A stretch of 64,000 nucleotides of DNA from Arcobacteraceae bacterium (GCA_023138835.1 JAGLOP010000001.1:124001-188000); one strand, 5' to 3'; shown: positions 41,775 through 51,997, numbered from the stretch's first letter. A program made the numbers and translations. Notes: a model not told the origin generated them from the letters alone.

Positions 41775-44700
41775 TTATTTATTAATCCACATAGCCATCA
41801 TAGCACTTAATTTTTCTAAATCAATAGGCTTGGTTAGATAATCATCAGCACCACTTTTAAATGCTTCTTGTCTGTCTTTTTCCATAGCTTTTGCAGTTAC
41901 TGCAATGACTGGCAGATGTTTGAGTTCATCATCTGCTCTTATTGCTTTTATTGCTTCATATCCATTCATCACAGGCATCATAATATCCATCAATACTATA
42001 TTAATATCCTTATTCTCTTTTAAAAAGTCCAATGCTTCCTGCCCATTTTTTGCATGGGATACTTTCATATCATGCTCTTGCAATGCAGAACTTAATACAA
42101 ATATATTTTTAATATCATCATCTACTATTAAAACTTTTTTATCTTTTAACACACTTATATCACTGCTTGAATAATCAACATCTTTTATATGTGCTTTAAA
42201 TCTTTCATTTACGGTTGAATAAGGTGTTGTTAAAAATCTTTCTATCTCATCTTTAAGTCTTTCATGAGAGTTTGGATTTTTTATAATTATCTCATCACTT
42301 ATATCATTTAAAAAATCTGCCTCATCATTAGTCAAATCTCTTCCGGTATAGATAAGTATAGCTGTGTCTTTTTGATTATCACGCAAGTTTTGACACACTT
42401 CGCTGCCGCTTCCATCCCCTAAACCCAAATCTACAATTGCTACATCAAAATAATTATTTTTACAAATATCTTTTGCTTCCTTTACGCCTCCGGCAGTTAC
42501 AATATCATAATCATTTTCTTCTTTAATATAATCTGTAATTGCTTTTAGGTGAAGCTCATCATCTTCAACTATTAAAATTGATTTTAAAGTTTTATCATTT
42601 AATTTTTCTATATTTGATATAGCATTGTTAATTTGTTCGCTTGATACCGGTTTTTGTAAATATCCATCTATTTTTATATCGGCAAAATTTTGCATATCCT
42701 TATCTTTCCCCGATATAACTTGAATATTTATATTTGCAGTTAAAGGATTTGACTTTAACTGCTTGATTACCTCAATACCACTTAGATCAGGAAGTCCGAT
42801 ATCTATAATTGCACCATCTATTTTATGCTCAATAGCAATTTTCAATCCATCTTTCCCATTATATGCTACAAATGTTTTTGCTCCGTGTTCTTCAACTGTG
42901 TCTTTTAAAATATTGGCAAAAATCTTATCATCTTCTATGATTAAAAATTGTTCTTTTTTTACACTTGGATTTTCTTTTTTATTGATAATCTCATCACTGC
43001 TTTTTATTTTTTTATGAACCCTTACATCTGAACCCTTAAACCCGTCTTTCAGATTTGGAAGAAGAATACTAAAAGTAGAACCTTCGCCATAAACTGAATG
43101 AAGTTCTATATTCCCCTGCATTAAATTAGACAACTCTTTACTGATAGAAAGACCAAGTCCTGTACCGCCAAATTGCCTGCTTATACTTCCGTCTGCTTGT
43201 GTAAACGCTTTAAAAATAAGTTCTTGTTTATCTTTTGGTATACCTAAACCTGTATCAGTCACAGATACTTTAATCGGTAACTTTTCATCATCATTTTTAT
43301 CAAACTGTAAAGTTACAGACCCCTCTTTTGTAAATTTAAAAGCATTAGATATAAGATTTCTTATGATTTGCCCTAATCTGTCTTTGTCATTATAAAAAAC
43401 CCCGCCAATATTATCAACAACTTTAAACTCCAATCCCTTATCTTTTGCCGTATGAGTGAATACTTCATTATAATGTTTTACCAAATCATCACTTTGTATC
43501 TCATCAACAATAAGTTCCATTTTCCCGGATTCTATTTTACTTAAATCTAAAATATCATTTATAAGTCTTAAAAGTTCATTTCCAGACTCATTTATCACAT
43601 TTGCTTTTTGTATATCTGACTCATTTAGATTATCTTTGTTGTTTTTTGCCAACAATGATGAAAGTAAAATAACAGAATTTAGCGGAGTTCTAAGTTCATG
43701 AGACATATTTGCTAAAAATTCACTTTTATATTCGTTTGAGGCTTCTAACTCATCAGCTCTTTTATCTATCTCTTGTTTTGCATTTTCTATCTCTACATTT
43801 TTAATTTTTAGATTTGATGTTTGTATCTCCAGCTGATGTGCCTGTTCTTCCATTTGTTCATTTGAAGCTCTCAACTCTTCGCTTTGAGCTTGCATCTCTT
43901 CATTTTGAGCCTGCATCTCTTCACTTTTAACCTGTAACTCTTCAAAAGCACTTTGAGACTCTTCAAGCAGAGTTTTTATCTGTACATTTTGTGCTGTTGT
44001 GTGTAAAGCTGTTGCAAATATATTTGCCGTTTTTAAAAGATAACTTTTATGAAGTTCAGTAAATCCGTCAAAACTCATCAATTCAGCAACCCCAAAAAGT
44101 TCCCCCTCATGGATAAGTGGAAAAGCAAATACCTCTTTTGGTTTAGATACGGTTGTACCGCTTTGCACTTCAAAATCACCATCTTTGATATTTTTTAATA
44201 AAATCGGTTCTTTCTCTAAAGCCACCTGCCCTACTACACCATCACCTAAACTAAATTTATTTGATAAATTATCTCTTGAAGTAAATGCAAAAGACGATAT
44301 AAGATTTAACTCATTTTTCTCTGTATCAAAAGTATAAATCACACCACTGCTAGCCCCAACATATCTTGAACACATTGAGATAGCTTTTTTAGATAAAGTT
44401 ACAGTATCATCAACACCGGTTAATTTATCACTAAACTCACCCAATCCTTCACTAAACCAAATCTCATCTTTACTTTTAATAGAATTTGTCATTAACATAT
44501 CGGTCATGGTTATAAGTGCATTTCCTAACTCGTCATTTTTCCCTTTAGATTCAATAGAGTTGCTAAAGTCTTCATTGGTAATAGCTTTTGCTTGATTTAA
44601 AATAGTTTTTAAATATTCTATCATTTGTAAATTCGCATACCCTAGTCTATCATCACTGCCTTGCGCTCTATATTTTACATCTATATTTCCTGATGCTATC

Positions 44701-46142
44701 GACTCTGCTAGATTTGTGATATTTTCAAGGTATTTTACCATTTGCACTAAAGCAAGTCCCAGTTCATCATAACTGCTTTTTGCAACTATTTGTACATCGT
44801 AGTTTCCGACTGATAAATTTTTGGCAAGATTTGATATCTCTTTTAATCTTTTTGTCATATCTGTAATAGCAAGTCCTAACCTGTCATTTTTACCAAGCAA
44901 TTGAATATCTTTTGTAAAATTACCGTTAGCCACCGCATTTGCCTGATTTATAGTAGTTTCAATCGCATCTACAAGTATCGTTGTTGCATTTACGATCTGC
45001 CCTATCTCATCATTTGCTTTATACTCTATATCCTCTTTTCTTATCTCCCCTTTTGATAAAGCAGTTAATTGATTTGTTACTTTAGTCAATGGAACGATTA
45101 TTCTATCAATATAAAATCTAATGATAAAAAAACTACCGACTAAAACAAATAATAAAATCAGACTAAATATAAGTTTAAAATCTTGTAGTTCAGATAAAGC
45201 AACATCACTGTCAATACTGGATATCGCATACCAATAATTTTTTGTTTCTCTGGTTTTGAGTGAGTGAACTTTATGAAATGAATAGATTTTGCCATTATGG
45301 GTAAAGGCACCACCGTCTTTACCTTTTAGTTTCTCTTTGATATTAAAATGCTCGTTATTAAAATTTACCCCATGTTTTAGCTGAGCATTCCATCTTTTGG
45401 ACTTGTCTTTATGGTATAGATAATCTCCGCTGACATCTACTAAGAAGTATGATACTCCATCTTTTTCATGCTCTTTGGTTATATTATCTAATATATCTAA
45501 AACAACATCGGCATAGATATTTGCCACAAAGATACCTATAAGTTCCCCATTGTTATCTATCATAGGTGTTGAGTATCTTACCACTGGAACATGCGGAGTT
45601 TCTATCATGCCATTTTCAACATTTAAGTTCATCTTTGAAACATAAAATTTACCTTTTGATAAATTTTTGGCAAGCTCTACATAATTTCTCCCTTTTTTAT
45701 TTTGCAACGATTTATCCGGTTGTAAAAAAGCTTTATGTATATTTCTATCATATCTTACTGATATTATCTCATCACCATCTAGATTCATAATTCTAGCTTT
45801 AAAATAGTTCTCTTTTTTCTCCATAAAATCTATCAAAGCACTAGAAAAAACCTGTTTCCACTCTTTTGTTTTTCTTTTTTCATTCAGCTTCTTCCATATC
45901 ATAAATCTTTTTAGAGCATGATACTCCGTAGCATATAATACATCTTTTGGTACTGTTGTGAGTATCCCCTCAATTTCTAAATTTATAGATATTGTTCGCT
46001 GCTTACTTAACTCATAAGCGGAATCTATATAAGCTTTAGAACTTGTTGTAAAGCCGTACCAACCAACCAAACTAATAGATATAACAATAACTGATATAAA
46101 TATATAAAATATTTTATCTTTTAAAGACAGGTTCAATTTCAT
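41775..46142 (-). CDS. Giant hybrid histidine kinase: extracellular sensor, five HAMP-like repeats, GAF, coiled coil, HisKA-HATPase, three receivers
   Basis: Repeated DEIG/DRLG/DELG HAMP blocks; EFLANMSHELRTPLNSV; GTGLGLSISKELS; three REC domains (DIGLPDLSG, DLGLGDGSG, DIMMPVMNG). Confidence 0.92.
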   Translation of the reverse strand: MKLNLSLKDKIFYIFISVIVISISLVGWYGFTTSSKAYIDSAYELSKQRTISINLEIEGILTTVPKDVLYATEYHALKRFMIWKKLNEKRKTKEWKQVFSSALIDFMEKKENYFKARIMNLDGDEIISVRYDRNIHKAFLQPDKSLQNKKGRNYVELAKNLSKGKFYVSKMNLNVENGMIETPHVPVVRYSTPMIDNNGELIGIFVANIYADVVLDILDNITKEHEKDGVSYFLVDVSGDYLYHKDKSKRWNAQLKHGVNFNNEHFNIKEKLKGKDGGAFTHNGKIYSFHKVHSLKTRETKNYWYAISSIDSDVALSELQDFKLIFSLILLFVLVGSFFIIRFYIDRIIVPLTKVTNQLTALSKGEIRKEDIEYKANDEIGQIVNATTILVDAIETTINQANAVANGNFTKDIQLLGKNDRLGLAITDMTKRLKEISNLAKNLSVGNYDVQIVAKSSYDELGLALVQMVKYLENITNLAESIASGNIDVKYRAQGSDDRLGYANLQMIEYLKTILNQAKAITNEDFSNSIESKGKNDELGNALITMTDMLMTNSIKSKDEIWFSEGLGEFSDKLTGVDDTVTLSKKAISMCSRYVGASSGVIYTFDTEKNELNLISSFAFTSRDNLSNKFSLGDGVVGQVALEKEPILLKNIKDGDFEVQSGTTVSKPKEVFAFPLIHEGELFGVAELMSFDGFTELHKSYLLKTANIFATALHTTAQNVQIKTLLEESQSAFEELQVKSEEMQAQNEEMQAQSEELRASNEQMEEQAHQLEIQTSNLKIKNVEIENAKQEIDKRADELEASNEYKSEFLANMSHELRTPLNSVILLSSLLAKNNKDNLNESDIQKANVINESGNELLRLINDILDLSKIESGKMELIVDEIQSDDLVKHYNEVFTHTAKDKGLEFKVVDNIGGVFYNDKDRLGQIIRNLISNAFKFTKEGSVTLQFDKNDDEKLPIKVSVTDTGLGIPKDKQELIFKAFTQADGSISRQFGGTGLGLSISKELSNLMQGNIELHSVYGEGSTFSILLPNLKDGFKGSDVRVHKKIKSSDEIINKKENPSVKKEQFLIIEDDKIFANILKDTVEEHGAKTFVAYNGKDGLKIAIEHKIDGAIIDIGLPDLSGIEVIKQLKSNPLTANINIQVISGKDKDMQNFADIKIDGYLQKPVSSEQINNAISNIEKLNDKTLKSILIVEDDELHLKAITDYIKEENDYDIVTAGGVKEAKDICKNNYFDVAIVDLGLGDGSGSEVCQNLRDNQKDTAILIYTGRDLTNDEADFLNDISDEIIIKNPNSHERLKDEIERFLTTPYSTVNERFKAHIKDVDYSSSDISVLKDKKVLIVDDDIKNIFVLSSALQEHDMKVSHAKNGQEALDFLKENKDINIVLMDIMMPVMNGYEAIKAIRADDELKHLPVIAVTAKAMEKDRQEAFKSGADDYLTKPIDLEKLSAMMAMWINK

Positions 46143-47059
46143 TATCTTCTCCCCTCTAAACTATTGATAAGTGATAACTTTCGCAAATTCCAATTCATAA
46201 GCTGGTCAACTTCAACAGGTGTTTTTGAGTTATATTTAGTAGCAGCAGGAGTGATATAATCATTTAACCCAATATATGCTTTTATAACTTGAAGTTCAGC
46301 TATAATCATACCTGATATAGCAAACACATCTGAGGGCGTAACTTTACTTTTTTTAAATCCACTGTAATCAACAAAATCTATCCCTGATTTTATCTGTAAT
46401 TGTTTTATCTTTAACAACATCTCCATACCTAAATTAAAAGTATCCATTGGTGTTGCTTTCATATCCTGTTTGGCAGGTATCGTTTCATCTTTTATATTTA
46501 AGTGTTGTAAAATAATAGTCAAATCATCATATACTCTCATATTTTCACCAAATACATAAGAGGATGTAAAGCCCATTTTATTCAGCTCATCTAAAGATTC
46601 AGATATATGACTTAAACCGTTAAATACATCTAAAGAAGATTTACCTTGAAATTTTTCTGGCATTTGTGTTGCACTTTTTATCCCAACCATATATTGAAAA
46701 ATTCTTAATTCTGTTAAAATCCTTTGTGTCATCTCGTAAGTTAAATCTGGATTTAGATTTAATACAGGGGTCATATTGACAGGCTCAATTGTAGGCAGAT
46801 TATTTTCATTTCTAAGTATATTTATCTTTATTAAAATCTCATAAGTTTTTTGCCAAGAGTTTCTAGGCTTTAGTTTTGTTTTTACTTTATGAGCCGCATC
46901 ACCCTCATCTTCATGATGATGCTCAGTTCCAAAATGTTTATGAAGATTATGCACTTCCTCTTGAATCAATCTTACTTGAGTATAAACTTCATTTGATGTT
47001 ATATTTTTAGCAAATACACTGCTAAAAAATAAAACTGTTATTATTAAAAATTTTATCAT
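46142..47059 (-). CDS. Hypothetical exported protein with about 24-aa helical repeats
   Basis: Signal peptide FLIITVLFFSSVFA; repeats such as TPSDVFAISGMIIAELQVIKAYIG. Confidence 0.7.
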   Translation of the reverse strand: MIKFLIITVLFFSSVFAKNITSNEVYTQVRLIQEEVHNLHKHFGTEHHHEDEGDAAHKVKTKLKPRNSWQKTYEILIKINILRNENNLPTIEPVNMTPVLNLNPDLTYEMTQRILTELRIFQYMVGIKSATQMPEKFQGKSSLDVFNGLSHISESLDELNKMGFTSSYVFGENMRVYDDLTIILQHLNIKDETIPAKQDMKATPMDTFNLGMEMLLKIKQLQIKSGIDFVDYSGFKKSKVTPSDVFAISGMIIAELQVIKAYIGLNDYITPAATKYNSKTPVEVDQLMNWNLRKLSLINSLEGRR

Positions 47060-47068
47060 TGTTGTCCC

Positions 47069-48337
47069 TTATTTTACGCAAACTTTATTTCGTCCACTGC
47101 TTTTAGCTTCATACAAAGCTTCATCTGATCGTATTAAAATATCATCAATAGTATCATTGTTTTTAAATTGTGTGACACCAATTGAGCAGGTAATTTTGTT
47201 AACCTCTTTAAAATGTGTTTTATCTATCAACACTCTTAAATGCTCAACAGCAATTTTAGCTTCATCTATTTTTGTTTCCGGCATCAAAAGTACAAACTCT
47301 TCCCCGCCCCATCTGGCAAATATATCTGTATCTCTTGTAGCTTCATCTATAGTTTTGGTAAATGTAATAAGCGTCTCATCTCCAATGACATGTCCATAAG
47401 TATCATTTACTTTTTTAAAAAAATCTATATCAAAAATAGCAAAACTAAGAGGTTTCTTATATCTTTTATAAAGATTATAATGCTCTGATATAAGCTCATT
47501 GAACTTACTTCTGTTAAATATATTTGTTAATGCATCATAAGTAGCTTTTGTTTCAAATTGTTTTGATCTTGTAGTAAGCTGTGTAATATCTGTTAAAGAT
47601 ACTATGAATTTATCTGTATTATCTATACCGCTTACATTTATTCTGAATGCTTTTGGTTCAAATATTTTAGTATCCATAATCAAAATATTGTATTCTATAT
47701 CATCATAACTTGAAGATAACTCATCACACCATTGTATATTATTATTTAAAACATGCAATGAAAAATAATTTTCATACTCCATAAAAAGATCTGATACGCA
47801 ATTATGCTTTTCATTAAATTCAGCTATACTTTCAACATTAAAAAAGTTAAAAAAACTCTTATTTGTAGTTACCAAACCATTATTATCTTGAATAAATATA
47901 ATACTATGCTGCGAATCTAAAACCGATTGATTAAAAATAATTTGTTCATTTAATTGTTTTTGTGATTCAACTAACTTTAAGTGAACATCTACTCTGGTAA
48001 AAAGTTCAAATTCATCATAAGGCTTAGATAAATAATCAACACCGTAATTAAAGGCATTTTGAATAGTTTCATTATCCCTTTTTGCCGTTAAAAATATTAT
48101 TGGTATATTCTTTGTTTTTTTGTTTTCTTTTATAAGCTGGGCAGTTTCAAAACCATCAAGCTGGGGCATCATCACATCAAGAAGTATTAAATCAATACTC
48201 TGATTTAATAAAATCCCAAGAGCTTCATGACCACTGGAAGCTGTAAAAATATTATACCTATCTCCATGAACTTCAAACAAAGATTCTAAAACCAAAAGAT
48301 TTGCTTGAGTGTCATCTACGCATAAAATATCATACAT
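47069..48337 (-). CDS. Receiver-GGDEF diguanylate cyclase
   Basis: ILCVDDTQANL...DLILLDVMMPQLDGFE; FARWGGEEFVLLMPET. Confidence 0.93.
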   Translation of the reverse strand: MYDILCVDDTQANLLVLESLFEVHGDRYNIFTASSGHEALGILLNQSIDLILLDVMMPQLDGFETAQLIKENKKTKNIPIIFLTAKRDNETIQNAFNYGVDYLSKPYDEFELFTRVDVHLKLVESQKQLNEQIIFNQSVLDSQHSIIFIQDNNGLVTTNKSFFNFFNVESIAEFNEKHNCVSDLFMEYENYFSLHVLNNNIQWCDELSSSYDDIEYNILIMDTKIFEPKAFRINVSGIDNTDKFIVSLTDITQLTTRSKQFETKATYDALTNIFNRSKFNELISEHYNLYKRYKKPLSFAIFDIDFFKKVNDTYGHVIGDETLITFTKTIDEATRDTDIFARWGGEEFVLLMPETKIDEAKIAVEHLRVLIDKTHFKEVNKITCSIGVTQFKNNDTIDDILIRSDEALYEAKSSGRNKVCVK

Positions 48338-48413
48338 CCAACACCTTTAATATTATTTAATGTTATTATTATACCATTTAGTCTCTTAATAGTTTTTATC
48401 TTTAGTAGCAGCA

Positions 48414-48445
48414 TTAATACTTTATTAACATTATTATTATAGACT
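48414..48445 (+). promoter_or_regulatory. Direct-repeat promoter motif, site 1 (upstream of ABC ATPase)
   Basis: TTAATACT(48414)...TTAACATT(48425), 11-bp period; -10-like TAGACT at 48440, 15 nt from start of second half-site. Confidence 0.55.
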
Positions 48446-48475
48446 TTTAAAAATAGTTAATAAAAAGGTTTGCAA

Positions 48476-49156
48476 ATGATAGAAGCTAAAAATCTAAAAA
48501 AAGTGTATAGAACCGGTGAATTAGATCTTGAAGTTATAAAAGATTTTTCACTCAAAATCGACAAAGGTGAATTTATATCATTAATCGGTCCAAGCGGTAG
48601 TGGTAAAAGTACAGTTCTAAATATGCTTGGCTGCCTTGACACTCCAACATCAGGAAGTTTAAATATAAATGGTGAAGAGATAACTACATTTGATAAAACC
48701 AAACTTGCAAATTTTCGAGGGGAGCATATAGGATTTATATTTCAAAGCTTTAATCTTATCCCTGTACTTTCAGTTTATGAAAATATTGAATATCCCCTTA
48801 TTATGATACAAAATCTACCGGAAGATGAAAGGAAACGAAGAGTTTTAAATCTACTTGAAGAGGTTGATATGATTGACCAAAAAGATAAGTTCCCAGATCA
48901 AATATCAGGTGGTCAACAGCAAAGAGTAGCAATTGCAAGAGCCTTGGTTACAAAACCGCAAATTGTATTTGCGGATGAACCAACTGCAAACCTTGACAGT
49001 AAAACTGCAAATGCCGTAATAGAGTTGATGAAAAAGATACAAAAAGAACACAATACAACATTTATATTTGCAACTCACGATGAAAAAATTGTTTCTAAAG
49101 TTAATAGATTGATCTCTATTGTTGATGGAAATATTGAAGAAGACAGGAGAGTATAA
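48476..49156 (+). CDS. ABC transporter ATP-binding protein (LolD/MacB-like)
   Basis: GPSGSGKSTVLNMLG, ISGGQQQRVAIARAL, VFADEPTANLD. Confidence 0.95.
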   Translation: MIEAKNLKKVYRTGELDLEVIKDFSLKIDKGEFISLIGPSGSGKSTVLNMLGCLDTPTSGSLNINGEEITTFDKTKLANFRGEHIGFIFQSFNLIPVLSVYENIEYPLIMIQNLPEDERKRRVLNLLEEVDMIDQKDKFPDQISGGQQQRVAIARALVTKPQIVFADEPTANLDSKTANAVIELMKKIQKEHNTTFIFATHDEKIVSKVNRLISIVDGNIEEDRRV

Positions 49157-49157
49157 A

Positions 49158-50402
49158 ATGAATAATATATTTAAAATCTCATATAGAAACTTAAAAAGAA
49201 ATAGCCGTCGTACAATGCTGACTGCTTCACTTATAACTTTAGGAGTTGTATTTGTTTTAGTTTATTCTGCACTTGCCGGAAGTTTCAAAGGGTATATGAT
49301 AGGTCAGATTACTGATAGTATGATGGGTCATATTCAAATTCATAAAAAAGGATTTGTAGCTTCTGTTGAAAATCTTCCTCTTGATAAAAATCTAAATCAA
49401 AAACAATTAGATAAAATAGATGAATTTATCAAAGATAATAAAATGGTAGACAGCTACTCATATAGAATAAAATTCGGGGCTATGTTTTCAAATTTTGTAA
49501 GTTCTACAAATATCAGATTAAATGCGATAATTCCTGAAAATGAATTTAAAACTTTACCTCAACTAAAAGACAGATTAAAAGATTTGATAAATAAACAAAC
49601 TATTTTAAAAAAAGGTGAGATTTTAGTACCTGAGTTACTTGCAAAGGGTATGAAAGTAAAAGCCGGCGATACAATAGTATTGGTTGCAAACAATAAAAGT
49701 GGTTCAGTAAACGGTATCAATTTAAAAGTTGCAGGAATCGTTGAACAAATCAGTGGTCCCGGAGGTCGAGATGGTTATATTCATATAGATGATGCCAAAA
49801 GAGTACTTCGAATAAAAGGGACTGAAGTCAGCGAAATAGTTGTAAGATTAAAAGATGTCTCAATGGTCTCACAAATGCAAAAAGAATTACAACCATTGAC
49901 AAGAATATTAAACAAGATGGATAAACCATCATTTGAAGTGCATCCTTGGACAAAATTAAGTCCATTTTATAATATTATCAAAATGCTGGATGTGATGAAT
50001 ATAGCAATTCAAATTATACTTATCTCTATAGTTTTAATCTCTATTTTAAATGTAATGATTATGAGTGTATATGAGAGAATAAAAGAGGTTGGTACAATTG
50101 CCGCTATGGGAACACCACCATCAACTATAGTAAAATTATTTTTAACAGAAGGTTTGATGCTTGGGGTTTTTGGAGCAATTTTAGGTGGGGTATTATCTTT
50201 AGTAATTGTAAAAATACTTTATATGATGGAGATAAGTTATGCCTTTGGAAAACAAAGTTCACTTATACTTCAACCGACTTTACAGTTAAATGAAGTGGCA
50301 GTAGTAGGTGTAATAGTCGTTATAATATCACTTATAGCATCAGTGAGTCCTGCGATTAAAGCTTCACGACTTGACCCGGTAGAGGCTTTAAGAGCAAATT
50401 AA
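49158..50402 (+). CDS. ABC transporter permease (MacB/FtsX fold); start at internal ATG of the listed ORF
   Basis: FKISYRNLKRNSRRTMLTASLITLGVVFV...SVYERIKEVGTIAAMGTPPSTIVKLFLTEG...SPAIKASRLDPVEALRAN. Confidence 0.92.
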   Translation: MNNIFKISYRNLKRNSRRTMLTASLITLGVVFVLVYSALAGSFKGYMIGQITDSMMGHIQIHKKGFVASVENLPLDKNLNQKQLDKIDEFIKDNKMVDSYSYRIKFGAMFSNFVSSTNIRLNAIIPENEFKTLPQLKDRLKDLINKQTILKKGEILVPELLAKGMKVKAGDTIVLVANNKSGSVNGINLKVAGIVEQISGPGGRDGYIHIDDAKRVLRIKGTEVSEIVVRLKDVSMVSQMQKELQPLTRILNKMDKPSFEVHPWTKLSPFYNIIKMLDVMNIAIQIILISIVLISILNVMIMSVYERIKEVGTIAAMGTPPSTIVKLFLTEGLMLGVFGAILGGVLSLVIVKILYMMEISYAFGKQSSLILQPTLQLNEVAVVGVIVVIISLIASVSPAIKASRLDPVEALRAN

Positions 50403-50472
50403 ATTGTAAATAGTTATTAATTTAATATTATCTTTGCTAGAATTAAATTAATTTTTATATGAGGAGTTACTT

Positions 50473-50865
50473 GTGAAAATATTAGTTATAGATAAGGAGA
50501 AAGAAAATCTTTTATCTATTAAAAAAACTTTTGAAGAAGAGAGAGGATTTCATGTCGACCTTTCTTATTCTTATGAAGAAACAACTTCATTTTTAAATAA
50601 TAATAAATATGAATTTATTATTATTGATTTTAATATACCTTCAGGCAATGAGATATTGGAAGCAATATTAAAAGACAATAAAAAACAAAAAATCATAACT
50701 CTAAGTGAAATAAACGGCGTCAGTGAAAAAAAAGGGTGTGATTACTGTATTGAAAATTTTAATAAACGAAGATTAGTAAAAAAATGTACTCCACAAGATA
50801 TATTAAATATTATTGATATATTTGATGATTTTACTTGTTATTTTAAAAATAAATTTGCAGAGTAA
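50473..50865 (+). CDS. Receiver-like single-domain protein, atypical
   Basis: ILVIDKEKENLLSIKKTFEEE...FIIIDFNIPSGNEILEAIL. Confidence 0.65.
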   Translation: MKILVIDKEKENLLSIKKTFEEERGFHVDLSYSYEETTSFLNNNKYEFIIIDFNIPSGNEILEAILKDNKKQKIITLSEINGVSEKKGCDYCIENFNKRRLVKKCTPQDILNIIDIFDDFTCYFKNKFAE

Positions 50866-50880
50866 AGTGTTGCCAACTTA

Positions 50881-50912
50881 TTAATAAATCATTAACAAAT
50901 ATTACATATACT
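50881..50912 (+). promoter_or_regulatory. Direct-repeat promoter motif, site 2 (upstream of DUF1104-like/LolA-like/OMP genes)
   Basis: TTAATAAATCA(50881)-TTAACAAATAT(50892); -10-like TATACT at 50907, 15 nt from start of second half-site. Confidence 0.55.
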
Positions 50913-50942
50913 TTTATAAGATAAAAAATCAAAGGATATATC

Positions 50943-51284
50943 ATGACAAAATTAATGGGAATAGTATTAATTGCAACATCACTGTTTGCAGTAGATTATA
51001 CAAATATGAGTGTAGATGAATTAGCAAACTTAAGAGGCAGTGTCCCAGCTGAAGACAGAGACGCATTTAGAAGTGCATTTCAAGAAAAAACCCAATATAT
51101 GTCACCGGAAGAAAGAATGGCTTATTCAAAAGGTCAAGGTCAGGGTAATGGACAAATGACACGGCAACGAAATCAAACAAAAACTCAACAAAGACTAAGA
51201 GACGGCAGTGGAAGCGGTGGACAATATCAAGGTTCAAGAAGCGGCGGGTCTCGTGGCGGTGGCGGCGGTGGAGGTAGAAGATAA
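50943..51284 (+). CDS. Small exported protein, DUF1104-like N-terminal half with Gly/Arg/Gln-rich C-terminus
   Basis: Signal peptide; DYTNMSVDELANLRGSVPAEDRDAFRSAFQEKTQYMSPEERMAYSKG then GSRSGGSRGGGGGGGRR. Confidence 0.65.
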   Translation: MTKLMGIVLIATSLFAVDYTNMSVDELANLRGSVPAEDRDAFRSAFQEKTQYMSPEERMAYSKGQGQGNGQMTRQRNQTKTQQRLRDGSGSGGQYQGSRSGGSRGGGGGGGRR

Positions 51285-51997
51285 TGTATAAATTATTTAC
51301 AACTATTCTTTTAGCAACATCATTATTTGCCAGTGACTTACTTCTTCAAGTAGATAAAAACCTACAACCAGGAAGCAGTGAAAGTTATAAGAAACTTATA
51401 AATATAGAACCAGATGGCAGTAAAAAAGAGTTTTTACTTTATCAAGCAAAAACCGGCTCTGATAAAATGGTATCCTCTTTTTTAAAGCCTGAGTCTGAAA
51501 AAGGGAGAAATACTTTAAGACTTGGTGATAATATGTGGCTTTATATGCCGGCAGTCGGGCGACCTATTAGAATCACATCTATGCAAAGTGTTGTAGGCGG
51601 CGTATTTAACAACAGTGATATTATGAGAGTTGATTTTAGCAGTGAATATACAGTTCTAAAACAAGAAGAGAAAGGTGATGAATATATTCTTAGCCTGAAA
51701 GCCAAAAATGACACAGTTGCTTATGATAAATTAATTATGAGCATAGATAAAAAAACAATTACACCTAAAGTTATAGAGTGTTACAGTTCAACTGATATGT
51801 TAATCAAAACACTTTTTTATAAAGATATTAAAGATTTTGGAAATGGAATTGTGCGACCTGCTGTAGTAGAAACTGTAAGTCCATTTTATAAAGATTACAA
51901 ATCAATTATGGTTTATGGAAAGATCACACCAAAAGAATTTGCACCAGAAGCATTTACAATTGATAATATAAATAAAGTAAATGATTTAAGAAGATAA
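51284..51997 (+). CDS. LolA-like outer-membrane lipoprotein-sorting family protein
   Basis: Signal peptide; MWLYMPAVGRPIRITSMQSVVGGVFNNSDIMRVDFSSEY. Confidence 0.8.
   Translation: MYKLFTTILLATSLFASDLLLQVDKNLQPGSSESYKKLINIEPDGSKKEFLLYQAKTGSDKMVSSFLKPESEKGRNTLRLGDNMWLYMPAVGRPIRITSMQSVVGGVFNNSDIMRVDFSSEYTVLKQEEKGDEYILSLKAKNDTVAYDKLIMSIDKKTITPKVIECYSSTDMLIKTLFYKDIKDFGNGIVRPAVVETVSPFYKDYKSIMVYGKITPKEFAPEAFTIDNINKVNDLRR

Noticed and set aside
48457-48702. Minus-strand ORF overlapping the ABC ATPase
   Set aside because: Antisense of the Walker A region; composition is a shadow of the real gene.
50403-50472. Possible sixth copy of the direct repeat upstream of the receiver-like gene (TTAATTTAATA-TTATCTTTGC)
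   Set aside because: Second half-site is weak and the nearest -10 (TAGAAT) is 10 nt rather than 15 nt downstream.
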